In this document: piece after piece, positions 22,880 to 33,570 of the stretch | Layout: every line of letters starts with the position of its first letter | Position numbering within the stretch: the first letter of the stretch is position 1 | Assembly: GCA_027924585.1 (NCBI GenBank) | Contig: BSBM01002115.1 | Coordinates: 62,001 to 126,000, forward strand | Direction: 5' to 3' | DNA length: 64,000 nucleotides | Source: Larix kaempferi | Lineage: Eukaryota > Streptophyta > Pinopsida > Pinales > Pinaceae | The notes under the pieces: generated by a model | What the model saw: only the letters and a program-made list of their open reading frames with translations | What the model was told of the DNA's origin: nothing | The model's database searches: none | Position numbers and translations under genes: made by a program

Positions 22880-25800
22880 GTAAGCAAGATGGGTGATGAA
22901 ACTAGAAAAGTTAAAAAAGATTACAGTTAATGAGGACTCTATGCACCTAACAATAGAGAATTTAGTAGCATTGTGCCCCCCTATTCAATGATGATGCTTA
23001 TGATGATATTCATTTTGGTTTGTGTCCTTCAATACCTATGGATATGCTATATGCCATTCATTATTATAAATATAGTAAGTATTCAATCACTTTTCATTGG
23101 GGAATGCATGTGAGTGTTGATAGAACATTATTTACATTTTTCTCTACTTTGGGAAACGCATGTGAGTGTTGACAGAGTTTTAAGTTGATGGCTATTGAAT
23201 GATCTAAAAATAATATAGCAAATAAAGGTAAAACAACTTGGTAATGAGCTGTCTTTCACAGCTTGCATTTGGACAACATATGTTCTTCCACTTTCTTGGG
23301 TGTCAACGTTCAAGAGCCCACCTCTTGATGTTCATAATGGACTAGAGGCATAGGTACTTCTCGCTTGCCAAGTTCAGCTCCAACACAATAAACATGAGTT
23401 TACAAAGTGGCCAAACATCTCACATCGTGTTCACATTCTGCCCAATCTGACCTATGCTCTCGCGATAAACGTATCAATACCACAAGATGAACATTCTATA
23501 GGACCTATAAACCCCATTGAATGTGAAATATGTTGTCAATATGTATGTTATTTTTGCACTAAAATTAAACAAACTAGAGACTGAAAATAAGAAACAAAAA
23601 AAGCATAAATAGGAAACATTAAAACAAGTCAACTACATACATAGTGATATATGAAAAAATCAGCAAATGGGAATCCATAAAAATTTAAGTTGTCTAGCCC
23701 TAGCATAAATTTAAGACCACATGTTTTGAACACAAAAGCCACAGTATGACCTCATAAAATCAGCACCCTACCTTGTCGAAAATAGTTTAAAAGGAAGCAC
23801 TCTCCTTAAGCATGAAATCATCCCTAAAATTAGTTCAAAAAGGTCTCAAGGTCTATGCCCTCATCTCTTGTTTCATGTTGTGTTTAGGCACAGGATGACA
23901 TTGTTGTTATCATGCATGAACAAGGATGTTTTTGGGCATGAAGATAGAATCTAAATAAGAGATCATATCTGTGCCTTATTCATGCAAAGGATGATGATCA
24001 ATTTGATATATCTGCCCTCACAAAAGTGTTGATTTTGTAGACTTAAATATCATACGAATATCCCAAATGCAACACTGCTTTTTTATATGTTTAGAACTTC
24101 CATTTTTTTCCAAACACCAGCACAGTTTCCTAAGCTGATTTGCACCTCTCAAAAGCATTTTTCCTGTATCTGGTTTGTCTTTCACAAAAGCATTAGGCTG
24201 ATTTGGAACCAAGTATATTGATTGGTTCTACTGAGTTTGGCACCATGGATGCATTGGTTTTGACTTTTGAAACCACCAAATTTATCCTTGTGCCAGTGCT
24301 ACTCCCTATATGAGTTTATCTCCTTGAAAAGAGCTAAAAATATGTGTTTTTTTGTCTTCCAAGAAAAGCCAAACTTGGACTCCTAAAGCAAGTACTGGTC
24401 ATTGCTTGACAAGCAAGTAACCTATGGCTGTTAATTTTACACAGTTTGCAATTTGCATGCTATGAAACTTAGCTTAAATATTAAGCTACGATATCGTGCA
24501 TAAACAACAGCACTGGTGTTACTCAAAATAGCATTGATGTGCTTCAAAATAATGCTGAGAAATTGGTAGACTTATAACTTAGAGAAAGCAAATGACTGGT
24601 GATTTTCCTTGGTAGTTGTATTATGAAAACCGAACACACAAAGAAACCAAGAACACAAAGAGAGAATTGAGAGAGGAAATGTTTCTTATATATTCACAAC
24701 TGAAGAGAACAACTATTCAAAACCATAATGCACAAACTCTCATATTGACATATGAGTGTCAAATGCATGCAGTATTGTCTTAAATTCAATGCCATCAGCT
24801 ACAAAAATTCAACTTATTACTTCAATTCCCCCTTCTTCCCTCATTGATTTGGTATTGTCAAGATTAAGAAAAATAAGATAGTAAGCACTAGAATCAAACT
24901 TAAAAGATTTGTAGGGACCATATATTCTTTTATGTAGCTATGCTGACTTACTTGTAGTTAGTGTGAGCGCCAACACCATTCCAATCACCCTGGAGTGAGA
25001 CACAAATGCAGACCAGTTAGTTTAAGAAGTGAAGAAAATGAGTCCAAGCATTATCAAAGGTAAGGAGGTGCAGATTAAGATTAAATGACATGGATGACAT
25101 GAATTTCCCTAGAAGAACGGAATAATTACCCTTCAGATATGGCACCTAACCCTAAGAAAGTGTGGACAAAAGACTCAAGACTCATTTGTGTAATCATCCT
25201 TTGTGTGTCTTTTTCTTCTTGGCTTTCTAGAAATCCAAATTCTTCCATCTACATTTTTTTTACCATGTCTCAATGTTTTCCCTCTAAATTGTCTCAACTC
25301 TTCCCTTGCCAATTCCCACCCCTCGACACCATGGATGGATTCTGGGTTCATTGTGTCGTGTTTAAATGATTAACATGACACTCAATTAAGAAAGAGAGTT
25401 TCAAATAGTCCTACAAATTGTGGTCAATGATAGTCTATTTTGCAGAATGTTATGGTATCTGTGGCTGGCATCTTGGCCCTTCCCCTATAATAGTTTAGGA
25501 AAGGAGCATCTTGGCATTCTGTATTTTGTCAAGGAGCTAAAGGAGCAAATTGGCATTCAAGCCATTTGCCAATTTTGAATTTTGTCCTACTTATATATTT
25601 GTACCCTTACCAATTTGCCAATGATTTTCTTTTTGTATCACGCAATGTTGTTTAGAGTGATATAATCATACATAATTGGCCTTTTCTTATGTTGATATAT
25701 CACTTCAATACTGATTATAATCTCTTGAAGGGTTGGCATGCTTGGCATGTTTTAAGACAAGTTGTATTTACACCATAATACCTCATGTGATGCAAGTGTT

Positions 25801-27311
25801 GATCATACACCTTGATATCAATCTACATTGCCTATTGTATACTTGTGTAGCTACCTAGCTTAGGTCATGAAATGGTGTAAATATTCAAAGTCTGGAGTTT
25901 CGTTTGTCAATCCTGTGTTAGCCACCACTTTATTCCTTCTAAAGGATACTCCATGAGTTTCAGATCCAGATCTTCAAAATGCTAAAACCACTACTTCTAT
26001 GTCTTGAAAAGGTCCAAAATTGTCCCAAATGAAATACCCTCTTATATGCCTAGGACAGGTGGACAAATGTGAAAAATTATAAATCCTCCCAAGCAAGAAA
26101 ATATAGCACTAAAGTTACAGACCTGAACAGAAAAACATCCTTTCTTTCTTCAATTATTTCAAGTCTTCATACTTCTTATTTGGTTGGATGTTTCCTGTCT
26201 CCTCTTAAGCAAAAAAGTTCAACCCAGCTAGAGATGAGCTTTCAAATGATCCTATAGTGAATGGAGCATGAGTCATTATGTATTTTACTATTTTTTAATA
26301 TTTTGAAATTGTGTAGAATTTGCCTTAGATGCCTAGATGCCTGAATGGAGCCTAGGTTCCTTAATGGAGCTTAGAATTTTCCTCCTTTCTAATATGTTAA
26401 ATTTGTGTAAAATTGTGTGTGAATGGATCTTAGATGCATTTTCTATAATATTTCAGATGACAACTTGCTAGTGTGGAATTGACCATCTCCCTTTGGCACA
26501 CAAAAATGTAGAAAAAACATGATGTGGACAACTCCTAGCCACAACAATCAATCCCAACGATGAATAATTCCTCCTTGGCAACTCAATTTGTTGGATACCA
26601 ATGTATATCAGCTCATTTAGAAAGTGAATATGCCCAGCAGTATAGTGAGTTTCCCCTTTTGACCTCAGTTTCAAAGGTCTAACAAGCAGGAGGAAGAAAT
26701 GAGTTACTAGGGTTGGATGGTTAGTAGTCCTAGGGCAGGCAATCTGTGAAAGGAAACAAAATCTGATAGGTAGGTTCAAGGGGAACCAACCTTACTCTAG
26801 GTGGGAATAGAAGACCATAGCAGGGTATGGGTGGCAGGGCCTCCACACAAAGGAAACGATAAATGGTAGTAAGATTGATATAGGGAGGCGGTGGTACATC
26901 ATTTTGAGCCAAGCCAAGGAGATGAGCCAGTAAGCAAGGTTGAGATATGTAAGAATGTAATTCCATCTATGTATGCTTGCTCTGCCTCACCAAGTTGTCT
27001 ATGTTGTAAAGGAAGTGATGTGGTTTATACTGCCCACATGCAAGCTTTTGATCACCAGTAGTCATGAGTTCAATTGGAAAGGAGCCTCCCTGAATGAGTT
27101 GTCACAGGTTGAATTCTTGTAGTCCTATCAATTGCACACTGAACATATGTCCTAAAGTTCAATGCATGAGATATTGCTAATCATTTATCTTGAATGCAAA
27201 TGCAGCCATTGATTCTCTCGATTGAAGTTTGTGCTGTAGCATGGGTTGTAAATTGTAATGCTGTGATGGGTTGTTGTAGTTGACAATCAAAATTTCAATG
27301 CAAAGACATTA

Positions 27312-27440
27312 TTGTGCAGTGGTAGCTGTGGGTTTGATTGGCATAGAGCTATGTCAATGAGTAGTCATGGGTTTAATTCTTGCACAGATGTTCTATCCTA
27401 AGTCGTGAGTTCAATACTTGAGCAATTTTATAGAGTTTGA
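27312..27440 (+). repeat. Possible tRNA-derived SINE head
   Basis: TTGTGCAGTGGTAGC (27312-27326) resembles a Pol III A box, and GGGTTTAATTCTT (27369-27381) resembles a B box at typical spacing. Similar B-box-like phrases (AGTCATGAGTTCAAT, AGTCGTGAGTTCAAT) occur near 27060 and 27400. No body or tail was defined, and the match could be chance. Confidence 0.25.
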
Positions 27441-28027
27441 ATGTTTCTATGGGTTCTCTTGATTGAAGTTTGTGTTATGGCCATGGTTCTAATGTTGTTA
27501 TGGGTTCTTGTTGAGTAACTTTAGTTTGTTTTAAATTCTTAGTGAGACTATTGTGATTCAATAATCAAAATTTCAATGAAAAATATGATTAATGATGAAG
27601 GTGAGAGTATAACTACACATGAGATTTTGATACATAAAAAACTCTATTTATACATGGAGATTTAACAAGAATGGGAGATAATTACTAGTATACAACCTAT
27701 TTATTTACTCAATTCAATACAACATAATATTCTCATTGTTTTGATTGGTTACAATCCAATATTTGCTCAAGTACATGATTATTGCACCCCATATTTGCTT
27801 GTGTTTTGTTTGGCGATGCTCCTATGAGTTGGGTTTGATATAAAAAGATGCAGAAACACACCATGAAGAAAACCCAACTATTTTCAAAAGACAACTGGAT
27901 TATCAAGATATATGAACTGTTATGAAACCACTTTCAATATTTATGCAAACTTGACAATCTACGTATGGTATCTTCATCCCAATGTGGAACTCTGGAACTT
28001 GCTATTATAACCCTTTTCAGCTTCGAC

Positions 28028-28112
28028 ACATGGTTTTCAGGTTAGTAATGAATTACATATGATACATGGTTTTCAGGTTAGTAATGGATTACATATGATA
28101 CATGCTTTTCAG
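28028..28112 (+). repeat. Triplicated splice acceptor (36-base repeats)
   Basis: A 36-base unit containing ACATGGTTTTCAGGTTAGTAA starts at 28028, 28064 and 28100; the third copy runs into the exon. Each unit supplies a TTTTCAG acceptor followed by nearly the same first exon bases, so three alternative acceptors lie in series. Confidence 0.9.
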
Positions 28113-30469
28113 GTTCGTAATGGATATAGATTACACCAAGTTCACCTTATGCAATTTGACGCGCATCACTTATAATGGAGATGTTATGGCTTTAAACCGC
28201 CAAATACAACAATTGAAGGTTTGACTTGACTGCTGTTATCCTTTTCTTTTATATTCACAATGTATGCTGAAACTGGGAAAAATGTGTATAAACGATGTTT
28301 TATAGGAGGAGCTGAATTTTTTTAAACAAAAAAATGTTTCAAGATCTCTATCATTTCGGTCTACAATCTTTACAGAGACGAAATCTGGTAATAGTAATGA
28401 AGGAAGTATCACTGTCGTGCCTGGTAACAATCTATAGCCTCCTGAATGTTCTGACCTGTTGCACATTAGTAGAGCTTCACGGAGCCCAAGGATATCCAGT
28501 AAGAAGGTTTGGCTTATTTTCATATTAATTATCTATAGTCTTTTGACTTATTTTCACATGAGATTATCTACAGTTTAACAGTCCTTATATATGGTCACCA
28601 AATACCAAATATTGATAGATGAATAGATACTGATTACTTTTAGATTTGGTTTCTCTGCTATAGCTAAAATCATTAGAATTTATCTTGCTAGTGCCTTGAG
28701 AAGAGAACAAGTGGCTGAAAATACCATGAAGCAACTGGTAGCTGGGATTGAACAACTAAACCGTTTGGTATGTCAAGACTTATAAGCTAAAACCTCAATC
28801 TCCTCCTTTCCCTTGTTTGAATCTATTCTAACATCTATGTTTGGTGCATATATGTTCCTAAATAAAATTAGGAAACTGTCTAGTTAGATCCAGCGCAATT
28901 GACAAAGCCTTTTTGTAATGTAGTTGATAGGCAATGTGATAACGGTGTCATTTTAGAGTTTCTCTGGCCCTGCCATTTGCAGAGATTTTAGTGTCCTAAG
29001 AAAATAGTTCTCTTTAGGGTAGCCATTGACTCTACTTATTTAGTTTTTGAGAGATTTCAATCAGTGATATAAATACTGTATGAGCAAATACTTTTCATGG
29101 TTGGCTTTCCACATTTGGATTCTCATGAATTTACCTTTCTTTTATGCTTCTGAAGAAAAAACTACTCTAGTTTGTGTGGTTCTTGAATTTCATACATGGA
29201 GTGTTTATTCGTTTATGAAATCATGGGATATACTTATTGGCTTCCTATACATGACAGGTTTGCCAAAGAGAAGAGGACACACTGTGCAGTAAAATGATGC
29301 TACATTTTTTAGAGGATATAATTAGAAGGATGGAATCTATTGAGGATGGTTTATTGTCAGTGGATGCATATCTCCTAGAGGAGAAAAATGCTTTATCTAA
29401 AGAGATTCAGCTTATTCAGGGGATACTTGATTGCAACCCTGAACTTACTCGATTTTCCATGGAAAACATAAGTCTTCTGGAACAACTCAGAAGGTAAGAT
29501 TTAGCTAGCGTTTCCTCAAATATATCTTGCATCAACTAAAGACTTAAGTCTCTATCTCCTAGGTTTTACTGGGTGTTTAGATGCTTCCTAGTACAAACAA
29601 AATGTATATGTTTGTAGGCACTCCCCTTTTTTACCTTAGATGAAGTCATGTTCATATACAATTTCTCCTGTTTTAAGCATTGTTGCAAATATCTTTGATT
29701 TCTTCCAACATTTCTGTTTTCTTCCAAGTTTTTTGGGTTGCTGATTATTCTGGTTTTTTTTTAGTTTTTCATGTCCAAGTTTATACTTACTGATATTTTC
29801 CCTGATACATCCACTAAATTTCTTTTTGGACCCTTGATATATTATGTAAAACAATATTTGCAACATTGGTTATAAGTGCAGGGACATATATATGCTTCTG
29901 ATGAGTTATAATGGATGGCAGGTTCCAAGATTTCTATGAAGGAGGGGAGAGAAATTTTACTTGCAGAGGTTTCTGACTTGCATGATCAGGTTTGCAAGAC
30001 ATCTGGACAAATCATCAAATAATCTTAATAGTATTTAAGTAATAATAGCAAGCTTTAAATGCCTTATTTGTTTATTCTTAACAGTTGGTTTAAGTTCTCG
30101 AAGGAAGGATTGAACACGATAAGAATCCATGTGCACTTTCAATACCTCAGGTAAGGATATCTTGACTTGATAAGAATTGTGTATGTTGGCATTTTGTCTG
30201 GGTTCTGAAGAGAACTGTTATTCTGGATGCAGGAGGTGCTCCCCCCAGAGCTTGCTAGTTTTGCTAGGGAGAACCAGATGTTAAGATTGGAGGTCTGTCT
30301 CTTATCTGTCTGCGACTTAACTTGTTAATGTTACTGTGTTACCCCATTTAAAATTTCTTCTTCATGATGGAATGTTGCATTGGTTGCAAGTAGATAATGC
30401 CCATAAAGAGATCGAAGATTGCAAGAATCATCTAAGTGCATGCCTGGAAGCAAATGAAAAAGTGACAAG
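28113..30469 (+). pseudogene. Kinesin-12 pseudogene, exon block 2 (best-conserved stalk)
   Basis: Eight exons match the conserved kinesin-12 stalk. 28113-28218 ends in GDVMALNRQIQQLK. 28306-28506 includes NVSRSLSFRST with an in-frame TAG. 28692-28767 reads ALRREQVAENTMKQLVAGIE. 29258-29493 is a clean exon with VCQREEDTLCSKMML, DAYLLEEKNALSKEIQL and NPELTRFSMENISLLEQLRR. 29922-29989 begins FQDFYEGGER then shifts frame by a small deletion. 30085-30150 holds a TAA. 30233-30292 reads EVLPPELASFARENQMLRLE, and 30391-30469 VDNAHKEIEDCKNHLSACLE. GT and AG borders are present at nearly all junctions. The 'SRSLSFR...ALRREQ...LEEKNAL' succession is what fixes the family. Confidence 0.92.
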
Positions 30470-30533
30470 GTGGTTATGATGAAGTCAATTCCTGAGAGAG
30501 CATTCCATTATGCATTTTAATGTTACTAGAGTT

Positions 30534-30733
30534 GCGTAGCTTAGTTTTTGTGATGGAATGTTAGTTATCTTGACGATTTATTTACTGTTAATGTCCTCAG
30601 TGAAATAGATGATTTGGATATGCAACTTGAATTGCATAGCTTAGTTTTTGTGAGGGAATGTTAGTTATTTACTTAACGATTTCTTTACTGTTAATGTCCT
30701 CAGTGAAATAGATGAATTGCATATGCAACTTGA
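30534..30733 (+). repeat. 100-base tandem duplication copying an exon start
   Basis: Intron end plus exon start (TTAGTTTTTGTGA to GAAATAGATGA) occurs at 30534-30633 and again at 30634-30733. The second copy continues into the full exon (30704-30785, EIDELHMQLEELKKACVQQE). The first is a truncated extra acceptor and exon start (EIDDLDMQLE). Confidence 0.9.
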
Positions 30734-32224
30734 AGAACTCAAGAAAGCTTGTGTTCAGCAAGAAGAGGAATTGGAAGCTTTGAGGGTATACTATTTTTTA
30801 AGCCTTGCATTTTATTCTGTTAGGAGCTTAGGCTTGGAGTGGCATTCTTGGTTAGAAATATGTAAGAATATTTGTTGTTACTGGTTGTTCTGAAATCTGT
30901 AGTCTCAATCAACTGGTGGTTAGTCTCTAGAGAGAGAGAATAGTCAGGAGCAATTCATAAATGATCGAAAAGCACAACTTCATGCGGTTAGTCTTTTCCT
31001 TATTTGCCTTATATTCTCTCAGTGGTTTGGTTTCACATGTACTGAATAAAGTCTGCTAAGATCTAGTGTACTGGTTCCTATTTGAAGTAACTAGCTCATT
31101 TCTGTCGTTTAGAATGTCTTATGGCATGCATGCTTCAAAAGTAGGATGTAGAAGCGAAGTTTGAAGATATATATTATCATATAATTGATTGCTTTTCCTT
31201 TGTGCAACTTGTGAATCGAACACTATTCTAAATTCTATTCCTTTATACAGGAAATAGAATTAAGAAGACAGATTGAGGATGTTCAAGCATCTTTGAAGAA
31301 TAACCGGCATGATTTGCAAGAGAAAGCACAGAAAGAACAAGAACTGGAAATGAGGCATTCAGAGGAAATAATGTAACTGCAATTAGAGCTTGAATCATTG
31401 GAAGTTGTTTTAGAAGAAGAGTGATTGTGTCGGAAAGAGGCAGAAGATAAGGTTTTGCTTTTGCAGTGTCTCCAGGAGATGGAAGCAGCAAGTGAAAAGT
31501 CTTTGCATGTTAGCAAAGAACTAGAAACAACTTTGGAAAAAGTTGAGGATGACAATTCAGTGATTGAAGCCTTGGAATCAAAGCAGCTCTTTTCAATAAA
31601 TGAGTTGGAGAAATTTCAACTAAAGAACGAGGATATTTTAGAAATTCTAAACAAGAACGAAGAAAAAAGACACATACTAGAAAGGCGGAATGAACTTTTG
31701 CAAGAATAGCTAAATAGAGATCAAAAGATCTGTGCATTGGAAACTTTTAGAAAAGATCAAAGTGGAGAACACTTAAATTGTGAGGATTCATCTATGCAAG
31801 TTAAACTAGAAAGAATGTAAAGGGCTCTTGATAAAGCCAGAAAGATCAACTGACGATTTGAGAATGAGCAAGCTTCACCATCATCACATGAAAAGGAAAT
31901 GGACCAGGTCCAAAGACAGGTTGAAATAGAAACAATTGAGGTAATCATTTCCTTATAGGAAGAACTTGTTGCACTTCGTGAACAGGTTGATTCAACGACT
32001 GTGAGAGAATCTGACACAAATGAACAGATTATGCATTTGAAAGGAGAAACAGAAGAACTGCAAGCTAGATTAACATGTGTTACAAAGGAGAATGGGACAT
32101 TAGTAAGTTGGCTGAGGAAGATATTGAGTTAAGGACACTGATGGATGAATGGGAAAAAGCAGCTTCAGAGTTGGCAAATTTTCTTGCAGAGGGAGATCAG
32201 GCGCTTGAAGATGCTTCTGAGTAG
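30704..32224 (+). pseudogene. Kinesin-12 pseudogene, exon block 3 (C-terminal coiled coil)
   Basis: Exons 30704-30785, 30903-30986 and a long last exon from 31251. The last exon is a heptad-rich coiled coil (EIELRRQIEDVQASLKNN, EMEAASEKSLHVSKELE, ELVALREQVDSTTVRESD). It stays in one frame for about 850 bases through at least six stops, near 31375, 31422, 31707, 31817, 31850 and 31957. Each is one C-to-T step from Gln or Arg. A one-base shift near 32105 leads into DIELRTLMDEWEKAASELAN, which ends about 32224. The bases to 32520 have no recognised coding content. Consistent with the family's C-terminal stalk; no product expected. Confidence 0.88.
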
Positions 32225-32537
32225 ATGGATAACATAGTAGACTCATTTCCCCAAAGAAAACATAATCTTAATCAAGGAAAATAACTTGCTTCTGTACCTG
32301 ATAAGGGCAGCAACTTGATTTTGACCCTGATAATTTGTAAGCCATGGATTATTGTGCTCATGCGTAGTTTGTAAGGTCATTCTTCTTTGAATTTTCATCA
32401 TTGTAACAGTTGAACTGCTATATCTTAAAATTCTTTTAGTACTTGAAGCATTATTCTTGAATATGTTTAACATTCATTTTGTTCCCATGCGAAATTTGTT
32501 TGAATATCATCATTGTCAAGCAATAATAACTTCTTAA

Positions 32538-32611
32538 AGGGTGCTATCTCAATGGTAGAGCACCTGCCTAATTATAGGCAGGAGATTGGTGGTTCGATTC
32601 CTCCATACTCT
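32538..32611 (+). tRNA. tRNA-like sequence, probably a pseudo-tRNA
   Basis: A cloverleaf can be drawn: acceptor AGGGTGC with ATACTCT, D arm CTC-AATGGTA-GAG, and T arm GGTGG-TTCGATT-CCTCC. The anticodon arm is abnormal: CCTGCCT and AGGCAGG pair, leaving a six-base loop (or eight with a shorter stem), so no standard anticodon can be read. No intron or CCA. It lies just before the right CACTA subterminal region. It may be a decayed tRNA or a tRNA-derived repeat head. Confidence 0.45.
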
Positions 32612-32619
32612 ATCATAAA

Positions 32620-33031
32620 TTAGTGACTAAGAAAATGACTAAATTCGCATATATATCACTATTAGTAGCTAATTTCCAGTATCTTATAGCACAACTAACG
32701 TTTGGTCGTATTTAGCTTAGTCATTAATGTGTTATCATCTAGTAGTTTATTTAGTCGTATATTTGGTCATTAATTGTGACAATCAATGACTAAATCAATG
32801 ACTAAATCAGTGACTAAATCAGTGAGTATCAATGACTAAATCAATGACTTAATCAGTGACTATCAATGACTAAATCAATGACTAATAAGTCAACCAATTA
32901 ATGACTAGTGAAATACGACTAGAGATAAGATAGTGGAAATCGGATACTATTAGTCACCAACTCAAAAATAGTCATTTATAGTTGAATTTTAGTCATTTTT
33001 TTAGTCATTAATTTCCCATTTTGTACTAGTG
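32620..33031 (-). repeat. Right CACTA terminus and subterminal repeat region
   Basis: About twenty GACTA or TAGTC motifs, including a run of TGACTAAATCA units at 32787-32882, end in TTTTGTACTAGTG, the inverse of the left terminus. ATT follows at 33032, matching the left flank. Confidence 0.88.
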
Positions 33032-33570
33032 ATTTGAAAAAGAATATTCCCTTTTGTTTATAAATAGAAAAAATGACCAAATATAGTTACCATTGTTCAT
33101 TTGCTAAATCGGGGAGAAGAAAGTGCTATTTGGTGCAGAATTTCACTTGTCGATTGTCGGAGCTACGAGCAACCATTTCATGAGCTATTCGTAGCAGGTA
33201 ACTCTAAATCTCAGCCAACATATTTCTAGTGGTTTAGAATTTCATTTTTTGTCCATTTTCTGGGGTTTTAGGGTTGATTTGTGGGGAGTTTGTGCGCCCT
33301 CAGGTCGTCATAGGTATCCCTTACGGGAACTTTGACAAACTTGGGTTGTCGCGAATCCCGCAAGGGTGTCTTGTGACGTTGTCTCTTTGTTTGAAAGGAT
33401 GGGGTGCAGCAACAGAAACGATCATCCCACAAATCAAAACCAAGACACAAGAAAAGGTTTTAATGGTTGGAGTGAGGGCCAATGACATTTAAATGCTCCT
33501 ATTGACAGGTTTGTGGCTATTTGACGGACAATCCACTCGAGCGGACACGAGCCGAATCTCCCTAACTCAA
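33032..33570 (+). pseudogene. E0 segment: TATA box, 5' exon and intron of a PMD-type gene, copy 1 (right half)
   Basis: Continues the 71-765 segment and aligns with 36315-36793. TATAAATA lies at 33059-33066, 28 bases from the CACTA end. An untranslated exon ends in GCAG at 33197, and an intron of about 310 bases runs 33198-33508 (GTAACT to GACAG). The exon beyond diverges from the B copy; it may read LTDNPLERTRAES but meets a stop. The segment is cut at about 33570 where the LTR of B begins. So the promoter of an older retroelement-borne PMD gene was hit by two insertions. No coding function remains in the window. Confidence 0.65.
33059..33066 (+). promoter_or_regulatory. TATA box of the E0 PMD-type gene
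   Basis: TATAAATA, conserved at the equivalent place in the second copy (36344-36351). Both lie about 130 bases upstream of the first splice donor. Confidence 0.55.

Larger units (their letters stand above)
22880..28112. other. 5.2 kb intron-like region without recognised genes
   Basis: This lies between kinesin exons ending at 22879 and starting at 28113. No coding similarity was recognised on either strand; open frames at 24018, 25139, 26069, 26468 and 26730 look like chance. A tRNA-related, SINE-like patch is possible at about 27312-27440, and a 36-base triplication abuts the exon at 28113. The length suggests inserted, decayed repeats within an intron, but none could be named. Confidence 0.5.
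15421..32300 (+). pseudogene. Kinesin-12-like gene fragment (stalk region), multi-exon, split by a gypsy element
   Basis: Exons, introns and their order match the coiled-coil stalk of plant kinesin-12 (PAKRP1/POK-like motors of the phragmoplast). The motor domain was not found, so this is the C-terminal part only. About 14 exons can be placed: 15421?-15488 with 21307-21538, 22025-?, 22690?-22879, 28113-28218, 28306-28506, 28692-28767, 29258-29493, 29922-29989, 30085-30150, 30233-30292, 30391-30469, 30704-30785, 30903-30986 and 31251 to about 32224. Most junctions keep GT and AG. Many exons carry stops or frameshifts, so no product is expected. It lies wholly inside the CACTA transposon, with introns, which points to DNA-level capture. 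The first exon is interrupted by the gypsy element at 15489-21306. Family assignment strong; subfamily member not determined. Confidence 0.88.
766..33031 (+). mobile_element. 32.3 kb CACTA (En/Spm-type) transposon carrying gene fragments and two LTR elements
   Basis: The left end begins CACTAGTACAAAA; the right end is its inverse, with imperfect terminal inverted repeat of about 28-30 bases. Both ends have dense GACTA/TAGTC motifs. The flanking trinucleotide is ATT at 763-765 and again at 33032-33034. Deleting 766-33034 joins two halves of a sequence that is uninterrupted at 35625-36793, giving a related empty site. Subtracting the two complete LTR elements leaves about 20.3 kb of original element. 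Inside are a PPR pseudogene and a kinesin-12 pseudogene that keeps introns, meaning capture at the DNA level. No TNP2-like transposase was recognised, so it would be non-autonomous. The alternative, two independent CACTA ends, is disfavoured by the empty site. Confidence 0.8.

Noticed and set aside
26468-26966. Reverse-strand open frames of 78 and 103 codons as a gene
   Set aside because: No family resemblance, no conserved start context, and they overlap each other in different frames within an intron-like region.
21307-32300. A functional kinesin gene
   Set aside because: No motor domain, many stops and frameshifts, and an LTR element inside an exon.
787-33031. GACTA/TAGTC clusters as a CRISPR-like array
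   Set aside because: Motifs are short, in both orientations and irregularly spaced; this is a plant nuclear sequence and the pattern fits CACTA subterminal repeats.
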